From contig BDSL01000064.1 of the NCBI GenBank assembly GCA_003116995.1, positions 62,001 to 126,000 of the forward strand: 64,000 bases of DNA, read 5' to 3'. This stretch comes from Yamagishiella unicocca. Taxonomy: Eukaryota > Chlorophyta > Chlorophyceae > Chlamydomonadales > Volvocaceae. This document shows, piece after piece, positions 33,078-44,604 of the stretch (position 1 is its first letter; the number at the start of each line of letters is the position of its first letter). The position numbers were made by a program, and so were the translations under genes. The notes under the pieces were generated by a model. It saw nothing but the letters and a program-made list of their open reading frames with translations. It ran no database searches and was not told where the DNA came from.

Positions 33078-36000
33078 CTACAGCCGCCGCGTGCGCCTTC
33101 TGGCCTGCGCGTCGATGCCGCCCAGCCGGCCCTCCTTGGTGAAAACCATCTGCCGCATTGCAGTGCAGTACGGTTGGCGGGGTTAATGAGGTCATCTTCC
33201 GGCGTGTAATCCGGGGTTGTATGCAATACATGGGAAGAGGATGGTGGATGCATGTTGGTGCAGCACAGCTGCAGCCATGGGTACATGTCCCAGGCCCCTG
33301 CCCCTCCCTCCTCGTCCCTTCCCCCTCCCTTTCACCCACCTGCATCACGTCCCCGTTGTGCTCCCGGATGCCGAAGTTGGTCCCCACCCGCAGCAGGAAG
33401 TCCATGACGCCGTTGTCGCCGGACTCCTCGGCCACCACCAGACCCGCCACCTGCGCGGGAAGGGGAAGGAGGGCAAGGCATGAGGAGGAAGGCCGGGGAA
33501 CCGTAAGGAACAACCCGCGTTCCTAGGCTTCCCACCTTGAACTTGTTCTCGCCGCTGCTGGTCTGGGTGAGCACCTGCACCGCACCACACCGGGGCCGGG
33601 ACAGCACACAGCGGAGAGGCTGCTCAGCAGGCGGGCAGGCAGGGGCCGCAGGCCCACACGATCGGCCAGCCGAACCGCTACTGCATCCCTCCGTCTCCCC
33701 CGCCCCCGCTGGCCCCTCCCCTCCCTCCCCCGGCCCCGCTGCCCCCTCCCCTCCCTCCCCCGGCCCCGCTGCCCCCTCCCCTCCCCCGCCCCCGCTGCCC
33801 CCTCCCCTCCTTCCCCCGCCCCCGCTGGCCCCCTCCCCTCCTTCCCCCGGCCCCCCTGCTCCCTCCCCTCCTTCCCCCGCCCACCTGCACCTCCAGCTCG
33901 CACTCGCTGCTCTGCGACACCTCCAGGTAGAACATGTACAGCTGCGACACCCGATCCGAGTGGTGGCCGTCAACCACCTTGGACGAGCAGGTGCAGCCGG
34001 ACACGCAGCTGTGGGGCGGGGGAGAGATGACCCGGTTTCCACGATGTTAGGAACCGGAGGGCAGTGGGGGAGGGGAGGGGAGGGGCAGGCGGGAGAGGGG
34101 ACCTGAGCAAGGGCGAGAGAAGCGTTGGGGTGATGGTGCCGATCGTGGCTTGGGGATGACGAGCAGAACGGGACCATGCGGCTCCCCGGCCCCCGCCGCC
34201 TGGCTGTCAAAGCTGTCGCAACATGCGCAGCCCCTCTTCGCCCCCTGGCTCCGCACCTGAAGTTCGCCATCCCCATGTGTTCGTAGCTGCGCAGGTAGTG
34301 GAAGAAGACTGAGGGCGTGTGGGTCGGGGTGAGAGGGGGTGGAGGGAAGGAGGGAGGGACGGTGAGGACGTTGCGGTGAGGTGCTACGGAGTGCCAGGGC
34401 GGGTCGGGTCAGGGCGCAAGGGGGGTGTCCAGATAGCGCCAAGATCGCGGCAGGGAGGGCTGTGCAGGGGGCGAGAGACTGGCGATGCGCGCTTGAGGAG
34501 TTGCGGGTGCGGTCGGACCCACACTGCGCCTCCCCCCCGCTGCGCAAGTCCTCCAGCACGCACCTCGAAACGTTCTGTCCTAAACGGTTTTCTTCGCGAA
34601 CAGGGGCCCTCCCGCTTGCAACCCTCCCGCTGCGCTGTCCTTCCCACCCCACCCACCCACCCACCCACCCACCCACCCACCGTGCACCGGCTCCAAGGCG
34701 CCGGTGGGCCCCTGCCGCCGCGTGTCCACCCGCACCCTCAGGCTGCTGCCGGGGGTGGTGGTCACGAACCCGGGTTTGGGCTTCTCTGCGGTGCCCTCGT
34801 TGACGTACTCCCAGCCGCTGGAGGTCGGCAGCACCAGCGTCCTGGGGGCGGGGGGGGGAGAGGAGGTCGGGATGGGGCGAGGGGGGAAGTATAACGCAAG
34901 TGAGGGTGCTGGGCAGGTTTACTAAACAAAAGAGGAAAAGGTTCCCTCCGTTTCCCTTTCTCTCCCTTCCTCTCCCCTCTTCTGTTACCTGAAGCTGTCT
35001 CCCATGATGCACATGGTGCCGGTGGGCGGGGTGTTGTCTGCGGGTAGGGCCCGGGGGATAGGGGCAGGGAGATTGAGGCAGGGGGTATTGAGGCAGGGGG
35101 ACAGGTGGCCGGGAGATCTCAGGCGGAAGGGCGGCGGCCGCCGCCTGGAAGATCTTCCTACAGAGGCCATCCGCCCCCTCAGAGTATCTGGCTGCCAGAA
35201 CACCGCAAATACAGCCGGGGCTGGCCTGCGGCCGCTGCCCCCCCCCCCGCCACACCCACTCACGCGGGTAGATGGGATCTGGCAGCGGCGCCTCCGCCGC
35301 CTCTGCATCCTGCTGGTCGTACGGCAGATGCAGCAGCCCCAGCGCCGTCTGCTGGATGAGGAACACCGCCAGGTCGGCCATCAGCTTGTGGCCCTGGTTG
35401 CCGGGGTGCAGGTCTGGGGCGGAGAGGGGAGGGGAGTCGGGGGGCGGGGCGGGGAAGAGGTGCACGGCCCAACCCCCCGCAGCGACAGCACACCCACCCA
35501 CGAAGACCTGCTCCCACAAAAAGCCGTCCTTGGCCTGCCGTACAGCCAGGTCGTACACCGCGGTCCGCAGCGACAGCGACTGCACGTCGTAGTACTGCGA
35601 CACGGCGCCTGAAGGGGTACCGAGGGGAGGAGGCGGAGCCGATAGGGTAAGGGAGACCAAGGGGAGGGGTTACGGGGCTGGGGCCTTATGTCCCGGTGAC
35701 ACAGGGGTGGGCGGAGCTGTTACGATCGCGGCGATGGCGCAGGTGCAGTGGAGCCGGCGAGTATGCGAGTGGTGGGGACTGGGTTCCGCTGCCTGGCCGC
35801 TCAGGTGCTGCCGGCCCCCGTCGCGCTGCCCAGGTGCCCCTCCCCGCCACAGAGCCCTCAACGTACCTACCGCGTCTTCACTGGTGGCATAAAAGGGCCT
35901 GCGGGCGATGTAAGGGCGCGCCCAAATTCAGCGGATGGGGGGTGACGTGCGGGCGCAGGGCGGCACTACCCGTTTCCCCCAAAGCTAAACCCTAGTCGTC

Positions 36001-37929
36001 GCTAAGCGAACGGCAGACTCCGGGCCCCCTCCCCTCCCCGCTCTCACTGCCACGTCTCGTTCTCCGGGTTCTTTGGGTGCCCCTGTGGGTAGCCCGCCAT
36101 GAACGTAGTGGGCACGTGCATCAGCACCACCGCCGGCTGGCTGGGCAGCGCCAGGATCCGCCGTACCAACCGCTCCATGTCCTTAACGATGCGGTTGCCG
36201 TACAATGCGCCATCGTGGTGGTTATTAACTGCGCAGAAGGGGCGGTTCGGGTATCAGGCTACGGACGTGGAGGGGCTGGGGGCTCGGCATAGTGACTGGC
36301 GGCAAGCAGCGCCATTGGTGGGCGGCTGCCGGAGGGGCAGGTGGAGGGGAGCGAGGGGTGCGGCAGGTCCGGCGTGTGTGCCAGGTGGGGCAGCAGGGGC
36401 ATCGGCCGAGGCGCTTAGCGCTGCAGTCCTCCTCGCTCCGGTCCCCTGCCCTCACCCCTGCCGCACCCGTAAACTCCACAAACACGATGTCCACGTCCGG
36501 GTCCACAGACAGCTCCAGGCAGAGGCTGTGTGGCGTGGAGGCGAAGGGAGGGTTTGAGGGGTGGAGAAGGTGCGGGAGGGATGGAGGGGGTGCGGGAGGG
36601 GTGGAGAAGGTGCGGTAGGGGTGGAGAAGGCGCGGGAGGGGTGGAGAAGGTGCGGGAGGGGTGGAGAAGGTGCGGTAGGGGTGGAGAAGGTGCGGGAGGG
36701 GTGGAGAAGGTGCGGGAGGGGTGGAGGGGGTGCGGGAGGGGTGGAGGGGGTGCGGGAGGGGATGACTGCCGGGTTGCGGTGACCGAGGCGGGTGGGTCGG
36801 GAGGGGGCTGTGAGCGCATGCTGGAGGGCTGGAGGGAAGCCTAGCGGGGCTGGTGCCGGGGAGGCGGCCGGCAAGAGGGTGAGGCTGGCAGGCAACTTCT
36901 CGACGGCTTGGGGGAACGGCAACCACCACCCTCCCATTCCACACGTCCAACCTCCCCTCACATCATGTAGGTCGCGGGCACCCCCGGCGTGCAGCCGTTA
37001 CGGGTGGTGATGTTGGCGTTGGGGAAGGCGGTGATCTGGGGGCCGCGGCAGTGGCAGCGGCAGCCGGGCAGTGGCAGCAGCAGCGGAAGGCACAGCGTCA
37101 GTGTCCCGCCAGCAGCGGAGGGCGAACACCCACTTGCACCCGCCGCCCCGCAAAGTCAAGCAGACGACACGCAGCTCGTCGCCAGGCCCAACTGGCGTTG
37201 ACATGGAACCCTCCAGCCCCGTGTTCCTCTACCGCACCCTGCCGCGACTCCCCCATGTCATGGATCCCACCCCACCATCCAATTGGATAGGACGCTGAAC
37301 CAGTCCGCCTCGCCGCGCCGCCGGACGCCCTGGCCCCAAGTGATGCTGTGGGATGGAAGGGGGGGGGTTAAGCGGCGGGGTGAGGAGCCGCGCGTACGTG
37401 GATGGGTTGATGCCATCGCCCCCTTCATACCATCTGGCAGACCACAGACCGCAGAGGCTGCCACACACCGTACAGTTGCAACCCTGCAGGATCGCTAGGT
37501 GCGCGCAAGGACCAAGCGCTGTCCATACCCGGTCCAGAGCGGGAGGCTGTAACGCCCCCACAACCTTACTGACCTGCCGCCGATGACGCCAACCTTGGTC
37601 GGTTTCCTAGGCCGACGACTCAGGAGCTGGCGTACCACGCGCCGCAACCGGGTAGCTGACCCCACATACGCCTGCCCGCGCTGTATGTGAATCCTAGGCA
37701 GGGTGAATTTGTATGTCCCAAGGACGGTGGAGAGGATAGAACTAACCGGCTGATTGTTGACGCTGGACCCGGACCACGTCCGGCCCCAGTCCCAGTCTAA
37801 TTCGTGCCTGACCGCTGTACGCGCGTAGAAATCTTTGTCTACCCATTCTCCTTTGAATGCGTGCAGGAGAGGAGCAGCCGCGAGAACGAGCACGCCTGCT
37901 GCCAAGAATTGGAGCTGCCCATTACCCAT
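33078..37929 (-). CDS. Secreted SGNH/GDSL-type hydrolase
   Basis: Fifteen minus-strand exons, all phases consistent: 37929-37574, 37345-37276, 37035-36962, 36525-36467, 36228-36048, 35898-35867, 35608-35498, 35413-35264, 35037-34989, 34841-34681, 34308-34257, 34008-33885, 33574-33536, 33450-33340, 33149-33078 (546 aa). The N-terminus is a signal peptide (GQLQFLAAGVLVLAAAPLLH). Block I is VGVIGGSITWGQG with the nucleophile Ser at about 119, its codon split by intron 1. Block V is DLHPGNQGHKLMADL with Asp about 295 and His about 297. Between them are TTRNGCTPGVPATYM and FVEFTVNNHHDG. This predicts an extracellular or lumenal esterase/acylhydrolase. A C-terminal half of about 230 residues, including CVSGCTCSSKVVDG, follows the catalytic domain and has no family I recognise. 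Confidence 0.88.
33705..33880. repeat. About 30-bp C-rich minisatellite in an SGNH gene intron
   Basis: Repeated CCCCGCTGCCCCCTCCCCTC units lie in the intron 33575-33884; overlapping open frames on both strands here are artefacts of the repeat. Confidence 0.75.
36558..36765. repeat. 20-bp minisatellite in an SGNH gene intron
   Basis: About ten copies of GGTGGAGAAGGTGCGGGAGG, with G-rich variants at the end, lie in the intron 36526-36961. Confidence 0.85.
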
Positions 37930-38717
37930 AACACGCTTAACGTCTGGACGTTACTGACAACGGTTTGCGTTTCAGAAAATGGCCATCATGCCGCGTCCGT
38001 AGTCACACATGTTCGCGCCAAATAGTCAAGCTCGTGTACTCGTACCGCTTGCTGTGCTTCTGTTTGTCAAATGTTTGTCCTCCTACCAGTGCTCCACCAC
38101 AACCAGTCAATTGCGTCCACAGAACTGAACCTGAAGTGAAGCTCCTGCGAGAAGTACAGTTGGCAGTTTCCGCGTGGCTAGAAAGTAACAAAGCAATACC
38201 AGTAGCTTGCAGTGGACGTGTCTTGCAATCAAAACTGGTTATGAAGACCGAATATGAATCCGTACGCAGGAACACTGCACGTCAGCTCAGGATCGGCATG
38301 CCTGTAACGAACTAACGACGATCAACGACATGTCGGGCACTACATTGGCTGACACTATAATCACATAAACGGAAGATATTAGACTTGTGGCCTTTCTTCT
38401 GTCCACCGTATGGCATCTTAGGACACAACGCCTGGCCTATTTAAACATTATGAACCATTTCAAAGCGAGAAGCGCACCCTTTGCACTTCAACTCTGGAAC
38501 ATATCCAGGAAGCCCATCGGCGTATTATGAACGCGCATAGTCAAGTCCAAGGGCCTTTGATTAGACGACTGTGACACACGCTTGCTCTCCGTGTGTCCAG
38601 GATATATGTATTACGACATAGTAGAAGAGGTGATATGCTTTGAATTTCGTGCTTTGTGCTACGGACGAGCCCTGCCTGCGTGAGCCTCGGGTGTCCAACC
38701 AGCGGCCACCTGGCACG
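37930..38717. promoter_or_regulatory. Shared divergent promoter region of SGNH and GT90 genes
   Basis: The SGNH gene starts at 37929 on the minus strand and the GT90 gene at 38718 on the plus strand. The 788 bp between is clearly AT-richer than both genes and has no supported exon, so both promoters must lie here. Both proteins have signal peptides. Confidence 0.6.
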
Positions 38718-41700
38718 ATGTCACAGCTGATGCGCAGCGCAACATTCGCCCAGCCTTCTCGATGCTGGGTGGTAGCGCTGCTAGTGATGACGTGGAGCTT
38801 GGTGGCGGTGGGCGTCGACGACACGGCGCTGACGGCGCACTGCGCCCGCTTCCACGCATACGAGGCAGGCATCGCTGAGGACCTCCTCCCCTGGTACGAT
38901 GACGCGGGGATCAGCGAGGCGCTCATGGACCGCACCCTCCAGGAGCTCACCATGAGCAACCGCGTGCCGGGCCTGCCACTGTGCATCCGCGCTGGCAAGC
39001 TGTACGTCATTGACGGCAGCAACCAGCGCATCTCCAACTTGTGGGAGTGGCAGGCGGACAACATCGTGGTGTATGCACATGTACGTGTGGGGTGGGCCAG
39101 GGGCGGAGTTCAGGGTCCAGGGAGGGGACTTGGGAGCTGACACGAGTGGACACGGGGTTGTATGTCACGGACCGATGTGGCTCCAGGGGGGGCCCTGGAA
39201 CGATCTGGCTCGGGTGTGATCCTGGAGCGATGTGGCTCGGGTGTGATCCTGGAGCGATGTGAGTCGAGTCTGACCCTGGAACGATGTGGGTCGGGGGGCG
39301 TCCCTGGAGCAACGTAGGTCAGGAGGCGTCCCTGGAGCGATGTGGGTCGGGAGGCGTCCCTGGAGCGATGTGGGTCGGGGGCGTCCCTGGAGCAACGTAG
39401 GTCAGGAGGCGTCCCTGGAGCGATGTGGGTCGGGAGGCGTCCCTGGAGCGATGTGGGTCGGGGGCGTCCCTGGAGCAACGTAGGTCAGGAGGCGTCCCTG
39501 GAGCGATGTGGGTCGGGAGGCGTCCCTGGAGCGATGTAGGTCGGGAGGCGTCCCTGGAGCGATGTGGGTCGGGAGGCATCCCTGGAGCGATGTGGGTCGG
39601 GGGACGTCCCTGGAGCGATATGGGTTGGGGGGCGTCCCTGGAGCGATGTGGGTCGGGAGGCATCCCTGGAGCGATGTGGGTCGGGGGACGTCCCTGGAGC
39701 GATGTGGGTTGGGGGGCGTCCCTGGAGCAAGATGGGCTGCTGCAATGACATGTTGGGATGGGTGCCGATCGGCGCAGGACGCGGGCGGGGGTGGGGGTTC
39801 TGAGTGTCTAGACACTGAGCGACATCCATGGGACCGCCATTGGGACTCAGCAGGCCAGCGGGCAGCGCACCAATGCTAATTTAGGCATCATATCCCTTGG
39901 AACCCCCCGACATCCACTTGCAGCACTGACACAGCCGCCGTACGAATGCCCGTCCAGCTCACGTCGCAGCTCCTCCTCGTCTCCTCCTCGCACAGGCCCT
40001 GCGCCGCCTGGTGGCTCGGTGGGGTTCCGCCCTGCCAGACGTGGAGTTCGTGGTTGAGACGCAGGACGTGCCGTGCCAGGACTTGCACAAGGAGGCGGCG
40101 GAGGGGCGGGACGTGCGGCCGGGCGGGATGTGGTCGGAGCCGCACGGGCGCCTGCCGGTGATGCGCCACTGCAAGACGGCGGCCAGCCTCGACATTACGG
40201 TGCGCAGAGGGCGGGAGGGAGGGAGGGAGGGATTGGGAGCTCGGGGGAGGGCAGTGGGGGGAGCGGTGAGTCGGGGAGGGCAGATTTTGGCTGGAGGAGC
40301 GGTGCGCTGGTGGGAGGGAGGAGCGGGGTAGGAGGAGCGGTGCGCTGTGCCATCGGCACAGCCCAACCCGCAACTACCCCGACCCACAACTACCCCAACC
40401 CACAACTACCCCGACCCGCAACTACCCCAAGCAGTACCGAGAGGGTGTTCCATCCGGGAGGACTCGCGGGTAGTGGCCTCAGGGCGCCTGGGGCTGAGGT
40501 CCGGCTGGGAGGAAGGGGCGGGCGCAGAGCGCAGGGGTGGGAGCTGCAGGGCAAGGGCCCCACCCTACCCTCTCCTTGTCCTACACCCTCTTTGCACGAG
40601 TATCCTGCTCCCCCTGCACTTCCCTCCCCTCCCCTCGCCCTCCTAACCCCCCCCACCCCAGGTCCCTATCTTCCACTTCTATACGATGCACTACGACGAG
40701 CAGTTCCTGGCCGCCATCGACCGCTTCAACCGGGAGTACCCCTGGGAGGCGCGGAAGCACATGGCGTTTGCGGCGGGGACGTCGTACCACCGGGACCAGG
40801 TACGGCGTCTGATGACCCTCATCCCTACAATTCAACAGCCGTACGCCAAATCCCAATCCCTCAACCTGTACCCCGTTATGGCCGGTCCCCCCCTTGACTG
40901 CTGCCGGCGCCGCCGCCGCCCCCTTCGCTTCCCTCCGCAGACCTTCCCCGGCACCACCAGGGCGTGGGACGGAAGTCGCGAGGGGCAGCTGGTAAGCCGA
41001 GGGTTGTGGGTGGGTCAGGGAGCCTGGCCGCTAACCCCCCTTCCTTCTCCCCAGCCGTCCGCCTGCACCTAGCTGAGCCACCCCCCAACCCCTGGCCTGA
41101 CCAGACCCTGCTGGCACCACCATACCACCACCATCAGTACAGCCACCATCACCAACCCCGCCACCACCGTCACCACCATCACCACCAACGCCACCAACGC
41201 CACCATCTCTACCGTTAGCACCGTGCGCCTACACCTACGGTCCGCCCTGCCGCAGTCCGCCGCCTGGCCCCACCACCTACCCCACCACCTACTCCGGCAC
41301 TACCTACCCCGCCACCACCTACCCCACCACCCCTCCAGGTGCAGGAGGTCCGTGCCGGCTTCAGCGAGTACCTGACCTCCGAGCTGCGGCACCCCAACAT
41401 CACCTACTCCTCCGGGTCGGTGCCCATGGATGAGTGGGTGCGCTACCGCATGGTCATGCACGTGGACGGTGAGGCCGGGGCCGGAGGGGGGTAAAAGATA
41501 ATCCGCGAATCCACGGCCGGAGGGGGTGGGGGACAAGAAGAGGCGGTTGGGGGCCAGAAAGAGTCGGTCAGGGGATGAATGTGAACAGGCGGCTCACATC
41601 GCCTCGCCCCTCTCACCGCCCCTCCCCCCCCTGGTCCGGGCAGGCATCACTTGCTCCTCGCGGCTGTGGCAGCTGCTGGCTCTGGGCAGTGTGGTGCTGC

Positions 41701-42884
41701 GGGAGCAGTCCGGCTACTTTGCATTCTATGACAAGCTGCTGGCCAGGTGCGGTACAGGAAGACCGGTGAACTGATAAAAACGACTGACAAAAGGCACTGG
41801 TCTGGAAAGTGTACTTCCTCGTGCCTGCTCACCCTCCCTCCATCCGCCTCCACGCAGCCTCCCTAATTGGCCGAATGTCGCTCGACCGCCTTTTGTCCAT
41901 TACGACAGCACTGGAAGGCACCTCCCCACGTCCTCTTCCCTCCCCGGTTCCCTGCCCCTGCCCCCACCCCCTTACCTGGCCCCCCCCACCCCCGCTGCCT
42001 GCGCCAGCTACACTTCCCATGTCGAGTAACCGGTTCTTTTCTGTGACCCCCCCCCTGCTCCCTCGAACCCCCTCCCTGCTCCCTCGAACCCCCCCCCTGC
42101 TCCCGGACGCAGGTTCATCCACTACGTGCCGTTCTGGTCCCACCGCCCCCGCGAGGTGGTGTGGGCGTACAACTGGGTGGCCGCCAATGACGAGGCCGCC
42201 CGCCGCATCGCCTCCCGCGGCCAGATGTTTGCACGCGAGTACCTCAACCGGGAGGGGGTGGAGTGCTTCTGGGTGCTGCTGCTGCGGCAGTACTCCCGGC
42301 TGCTGCGGTTCACTCCGGGTCAGAGGCCGGCGAGCAGGGTGACTCAGCTGGGTCTGATGCCCATCGACGACTGGCTACAGTCGCAGGTGTGTGGTGGGGG
42401 AAGAGTGGCGAGAAGGGGGGAGTGGCGAGAAGGGGCGAGTGGCGAGAAGGGGGGAGTGGCGAGAAGGGGCGAGTGGCGAGAAGGGGGGAGTGGCGAGAAG
42501 GGGGGAGTGGCGAAAATACCCGGTTGCACGACAGTGGAAACGAAGGGCAGAAACTAGCCGGCGAATAGCTGTTTTCGGACGCGCATTTGAGTGCGCTTGC
42601 GAGTGTGTGGGTGGGGGGGTGCTCAAAGGGGGGAGAAGAGGCTCAAGGGGCTGTGGGAGGCGTGTGTTGCCATCACTGCAGATCCACCACCACTGCCGTC
42701 AGGACCCTGCCCCCCTCGGATATACTGCACCTCGGCTGCACCTTCACCCACCACGTCTCACCACCGCACGCACGTCCCCTCACCGCTCCCCGCCCCCTTC
42801 CATCAGGATGGCCTGGTGACCAGCTGGGACCCCCACAAGGTGACCACGCGAGGAGAGGCCCTCAACCTGCTGCCCCTACCCTGA
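38718..42884 (+). CDS. GT90 (CAP10/POGLUT-like) glycosyltransferase
   Basis: Eight exons in phase: 38718-39080, 39996-40199, 40662-40799, 40941-40991, 41339-41468, 41644-41746, 42113-42386, 42807-42884 (446 aa). A hydrophobic N-terminal segment (CWVVALLVMTWSLVAVGV) acts as signal peptide or anchor. The C-terminal half carries the CAP10 domain: RYRMVMHVDGITCSSRLWQL, REQSGYFAFYDKLL, FIHYVPFWSHRPREVVWAYN, and ANDEAARRIASRGQMFAREY. The earlier exon has LPVMRHCKTAASLDITVPIF and a short acidic-aromatic block. Relatives transfer glucose or xylose to proteins or to capsule/wall polysaccharides in the secretory pathway; donor and acceptor here are unknown. Exon 41339 was preferred to an acceptor near 41054 that would give an immediate stop. 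No KDEL-type tail is present. Confidence 0.87.
39185..39735. repeat. 27/28-bp minisatellite in the first GT90 intron
   Basis: About twenty units built on GGCGTCCCTGGAGCGATG followed by TGGGTCGG fill most of the intron 39081-39995. Because unit length is 28 with some 27s, several frames stay open on both strands; none joins to a GT90 exon. Confidence 0.92.
41493..41520 (+). repeat. Short intron repeat family (AATCCGCGAATCCACGGCC), member 3
   Basis: Truncated member in the GT90 intron 41469-41643. Confidence 0.6.
42400..42520. repeat. GGCGAGAAGGGGGGAGT tandem repeat in the last GT90 intron
   Basis: About seven 16/17-bp copies lie at the start of the intron 42387-42806, followed at 42520-42560 by a repeat-family segment (CCCGGTTGCACGACA then GAAACGAAGGGCAGAAAC) seen elsewhere in the window. 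Confidence 0.85.
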
Positions 42885-44604
42885 GAGGAGCGCCACGACC
42901 CGCCTGTGTCCTCAAAACCTAAGCTACACCCCGACCCGAAGGAGGCTCTATCGTGTGGAGGACAGAGGCGCCACCCAGCCACCCAATCCGCCATCCTACC
43001 CGCCATCTACTTCACATATATGTCGCACCCTGTCCTCCCATCGGCGGTCACCCGCACCCACGTCATGGGCCAGGCAACTCTGCTCCTCTGGTGCGACGCC
43101 TTAGGAAAGAGGGGAGGCGGCCACGGGGGCCCCTTCCTCCCGGTGCACTGAATGCGGCGACAACTGACGTGCTGGGGGCGAGCAGTGTCGTCTGTGTTTG
43201 CAGGCGCCACCACTAGCACGGCAGCCTCGCCGCCTCACGGAGAGCCATCGTGGCTGACTGGCGCACATCCTATGTAACGATGACAGGCCCCTCTGGATCG
43301 TGTTAAGTCTCATGACTCAACGTGGCGAAATTGTTGAGATGTATTTGCAGAGATGTTATTTAAATGTCAACAATGGGTTACGGCTCAGTTTGTGGGTTAC
43401 GCCTGTCAAATTACTTTGGTTGGGATGGAGTGCATGGCTGCAGCCGTAGCGTAAGGTCGCAACCATGCTGGTGTGGGGTTTACCCCAATTCATTAATTCA
43501 TTCGCGCCCAGGGTGACAGGGGTTCACTATGGTGGGTCGCCTGAGCTGTCTCTTATAGGCCCTTGGTCCTTAGCCGCCGTTCGTAAGGCCTCAGTTGGAT
43601 TATGGTTGGATGTGGATCGAGGCCTTTGCTTAGGCCCGACTACGGGGGAAGACAAGGTTTGCGGCCAGGGCGGAGCAAGGTTGACCGGTTGAGCTCCTTC
43701 GCCCTCGCTCTCGTCCTATCCCGTCCGTTACTTCGGTTCGTGCCCGTCGCTGTATCGTGCTGCGGCGTGGCTTCACCTCACCTGATCACCAAGGACTGCC
43801 TACCATTTTTTTTCTTATGGCAAAGAGGGGCGAGCACCTCGGCAAACAGGTCCATGGGATGAATATGTTACATGCTGGGTCGATTCCTAACGACATCGAA
43901 GGAGCCAGAGTATCGTGGAGTTGCGAATATGGGCTACAAAACTAAAAATTAAAATAGAGAGAATGCTGCACAATTTTGGCTATGATCCAGGTGTGCCTGT
44001 ATTGGGTGTCTCGTGTCTGTCACAGATCAGAGCGTTGATCTAGGCCTCAACCATGATCCGTGCCCATACAAGCAAATGTGGCATTGCTGTGATTTGTGCT
44101 CTGTGTCCATAACATGCTAACATCGCATGTAGGTAAGCTAGGAAAGTTTAGATGCGAATAAACCGTCGTACGGAGAATTACGGGCCCCAGGTTCAAGGAC
44201 CACAGGTGCATGAGGCATACCTGGAAATCCCATCGAAACACGTATATGTGAATCAACCCCAAATCGATGTTCACAGACCGACGCGTAGGACACCGTGACG
44301 GAAGCGTGAAGGGGGCTAGACTACGCAGGTTACGGAACAATGATTAAGCCTACCAAGGGCCGAAGCCTCTTTCTTCTTCTTCAAGGAGATACAGTTAGGG
44401 CTTCACGTACCTTTTGCAGTCGTACCCGAGGTTGCGCACCGTTAGGATTGGAAAAATAAACCGGTAGCCTTCTTCTCCATTAGCCAGGGATGCGAGGCGT
44501 GATCATTGATCATTTTTGATTCAGTTGGAGGATTGAACGTATTGAACGTGCGTGCCTTCATTAAGCTTCACCCACGGCAGCATCGAACCCTGCAATTAGC
44601 TACA
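42885..44604. other. Intergenic region between GT90 and F-box genes
   Basis: GT90 3' UTR, then AT-richer sequence. Open frames at 43465-43692 (+) and 44047-44340 (-) have ordinary composition but no family I recognise and no supporting splice sites; they may be transposon debris. The F-box promoter must lie before 44605. Confidence 0.4.
43273..43277 (+). terminator. Candidate polyadenylation signal TGTAA (GT90 gene)
   Basis: TGTAA lies 389 nt after the GT90 stop codon. Confidence 0.45.

Noticed and set aside
35871..35898. SGNH exon ending at the donor at 35870
   Set aside because: It breaks the phase of the next exon; the donor four bases further (GTACGT) restores GAVSQYYDV.
39319..39829. 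Long open frames on both strands encoding repetitive Arg/Ser/Pro or Gly/Val/Glu proteins
   Set aside because: They are produced by the 27/28-bp minisatellite in the GT90 intron and do not join to any exon.
41054..41072. GT90 exon starting after the CCCCAG at 41054
   Set aside because: It gives PSACT and a stop; the acceptor at 41338 continues the CAP10 domain in phase.
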